DNA from: Candidatus Pacearchaeota archaeon
Lineage (GTDB): Archaea; Nanobdellota; Nanobdellia; Pacearchaeales; GW2011-AR1
DNA length: 5,574 nucleotides
Reading direction: 5' to 3'
Assembly: GCA_023140635.1 (NCBI GenBank)
Contig: JAGLLG010000042.1
Location: 1-5,574, forward strand
The notes under the pieces were generated by a model that did not search any database, was not told the DNA's origin, and saw only the letters and a program-made list of their open reading frames with translations. A program made the position numbers and the translations under genes. Of the stretch, positions 4,695-5,574 are shown piece after piece. Within the stretch, counting starts at the first letter, position 1. Each line of letters opens with the position of its first letter.

Positions 4695-4737
4695 TGCCGT
4701 TCCCGAAATGATGTTACACTCAAATTAAGGAACGGCA
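4695..4737 (+). terminator. 9-bp perfect inverted repeat between coiled-coil genes
   Basis: TGCCGTTCC (4695-4703) is the exact reverse complement of GGAACGGCA (4729-4737), with a 25-base loop. It starts 24 bases after the stop at 4670 and is followed by a mildly T-rich stretch (TCTCAATATTCATTT), not a clean T-run. It is most likely a terminator or mRNA-end hairpin. Because it lies 40 bases before the ATG at 4777, an operator or leader structure for that gene is the alternative. Confidence 0.45.
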
Positions 4738-4776
4738 TCTCAATATTCATTTAACCGAAGATAATAGGGGTATCAC

Positions 4777-5019
4777 ATGAAGCGGAAACAATCTCGTAAT
4801 ACCAAAAACGTACCAAGAAAAACAAACATCCTCTTTGAAAAAATTAAGGGAGCTAACAAACTTTCAGCTATTAAAAGTAATGAAGTTGAGAAAAAACTCG
4901 AGAAGGTAGAAAGACTATCAAGAAGAAACCAAGGAAGTCAAGTATACCTCTTTCCAGCATATCGCGATAAACATTTCAAGCATCGAGAGGGAAATCGCAA
5001 ATGGAATGCCTTTTGTTAA
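4777..5019 (+). CDS. Basic coiled-coil protein, probably frameshifted (80 aa as read)
   Basis: ATG 4777 follows AGGGG (4766-4770). As read, the first 45 residues are basic then coiled-coil-like (NEVEKKLEKVE). After that the frame turns into an Arg/His-rich, non-periodic tail (RRNQGSQVYLFPAYRDKHF) ending in Cys. The +1 frame (4910-5032) instead reads KDYQEETKEVKYTSFQHIAI then SSIEREIANGMPFVNNRS, which continues the coiled-coil character and looks more natural. That frame has no start codon of its own and is preceded by TAG, so it is not an independent gene. Dropping one A from AAA at 4910-4912 would join the halves as ...LEKVEDYQEETKEV..., giving about 84 aa. It is either a frameshift mutation or sequence error, or a programmed +1 shift. 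Function unknown. Confidence 0.5.
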   Translation: MKRKQSRNTKNVPRKTNILFEKIKGANKLSAIKSNEVEKKLEKVERLSRRNQGSQVYLFPAYRDKHFKHREGNRKWNAFC

Positions 5020-5082
5020 TAATAGAAGTTAAAATGGATTGGTTGTCATGCTAGCAAGGAAAGATAGAAAGGAAAGTGAGAA

Positions 5083-5433
5083 ATGGATAAAGCGAGAGAA
5101 GAGATAATACAAAGATTGTCTGAAATATCCGGAAGCATCCATAATTTCGATGAAGTAGTAGATTTTATCCAGAGTCGGGGGGAAGAAGAACAAGCCAAGA
5201 TTATCAATCTTGAAAACCAGCTGAAGGAACTCCAAGTATACCAATCTCAAATAGACGGAATAAAGGTCTACATAAAAGAAAGCGGGATAAAAGAGATTAC
5301 CGGCGAAAAGAATTCCATTGTTCCATACATGATCTACTTGAAAAAAACAGTAGAGATGTTCCAAAAAGACCTTGAAGAGTATAAACAACTTAAACAGGAG
5401 ATTAATGGGGTTGTGCAGAGATATTCAAACTGA
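5083..5433 (+). CDS. Coiled-coil protein of unknown function (116 aa)
   Basis: I do not recognise this protein. ATG 5083 is preceded by AAAGGA (5068-5073) and GTGAG nearer the start. The product is soluble, acidic to neutral, and largely helical. An N-terminal helix (REEIIQRLSEISGSI, 5-19) is followed by NFDEVVDFIQSRGEEEQ, a coiled coil at about 37-57 (AKIINLENQLKELQVYQSQI), a less regular middle (KESGIKEITGEKNSIVPYM) and a second coiled coil at about 84-110. There is no signal peptide or membrane segment. The frame is intact, unlike the two coiled-coil ORFs upstream, and base usage is less extreme. The stop is TGA. The next gene, a membrane protein, starts 38 bases later and may be in the same transcript, so this could be a soluble partner of it. 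Confidence 0.7.
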   Translation: MDKAREEIIQRLSEISGSIHNFDEVVDFIQSRGEEEQAKIINLENQLKELQVYQSQIDGIKVYIKESGIKEITGEKNSIVPYMIYLKKTVEMFQKDLEEYKQLKQEINGVVQRYSN

Positions 5434-5471
5434 TAAAAATAATAATTCCTTAATAAGAAAGGAGGAATATA

Positions 5472-5574
5472 ATGACAAAGAAAACGCTGGAAAAACTTTT
5501 TTCGATATGGTATGCAATCATCATTGTGATTATAATTCTCCTTGGAGTTAAACAATTTACACCAATAGCCACAA
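5472..5574 (+). CDS. N-terminus of a membrane protein, cut by the window edge
   Basis: ATG 5472 has a strong SD (AAAGGAGG at 5458-5465). The 34 visible residues begin with a short positively charged helix (MTKKTLEKLFSIWY) followed by a very hydrophobic segment at about 15-25 (AIIIVIIILLG) and then VKQFTPIAT. This is an inner-membrane anchor or uncleaved signal; no clear cleavage site is visible. The rest lies outside the window, so no family can be assigned. A weak hairpin (TCCTT 5447-5451 with AAGGA 5459-5463) could partly cover the ribosome site. Confidence 0.7.
   Translation, partial: MTKKTLEKLFSIWYAIIIVIIILLGVKQFTPIAT

Noticed and set aside
5029..5388. 119-codon minus-strand frame rich in Phe, Leu and Tyr that looks like a membrane protein
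   Set aside because: It is the complement of the Lys/Glu-rich coiled-coil gene at 5083-5433; antisense of AAA/GAA codons gives Phe/Leu runs automatically, and no SD precedes it.

Overview
The window suggests an AT-rich, Gram-negative (diderm) bacterium. One gene encodes a signal-peptide-bearing beta-barrel protein ending in Phe, which implies an outer membrane. Almost every gene is preceded by a purine-rich Shine-Dalgarno (SD) sequence, nearly all stops are TAA, and all genes lie on the + strand. I cannot name the lineage. The compact ACT-domain SerA is shared by Clostridia, Bacteroidota, spirochaetes and several uncultivated diderm phyla; an uncultivated diderm such as Omnitrophota is only a guess.

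Layout. Bases 1-220 hold no clear gene, only a weak promoter-like pair, a 7-bp inverted repeat and an SD without a normal start. A 69-aa basic orphan (221-430) leads into serA (466-1641), the only gene with a firm biochemical assignment: D-3-phosphoglycerate dehydrogenase, first step of serine synthesis. Four small genes follow in the same direction with short gaps: an 83-aa protein, a 58-aa Arg-rich protein, a 74-aa secreted or membrane-anchored Cys-containing peptide and a 120-aa lysine-rich coiled-coil protein. A possible 40-aa ORF overlaps the start of the 280-aa outer-membrane barrel gene (3022-3864) by ATGA. A 17-bp stem-loop at 3880-3927 closes this block.

The second block (3971-5574) is made of very small genes. 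Two related modules lie in one frame, separated by a single TAG. A 46-aa exported peptide overlaps a coiled-coil frame in the +1 register. An 80-aa basic ORF has a C-terminus that reads better in the +1 frame. Then come an intact 116-aa coiled-coil protein and the start of a membrane protein cut by the window edge.

How the genes work together is unclear. serA and the barrel look like ordinary chromosomal genes. The small Lys/Arg-rich ORFs around them are more AT-rich, unrecognised, and in three places appear interrupted (one amber, two +1 shifts) or lack a standard start. This fits a decaying or fast-evolving accessory stretch, local sequence errors, or unusual translation. I found no CRISPR array, transposase, tRNA or rRNA, and no convincing new defence or metabolic system. 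The best leads are the interrupted reading frames and the strong SDs without standard starts.
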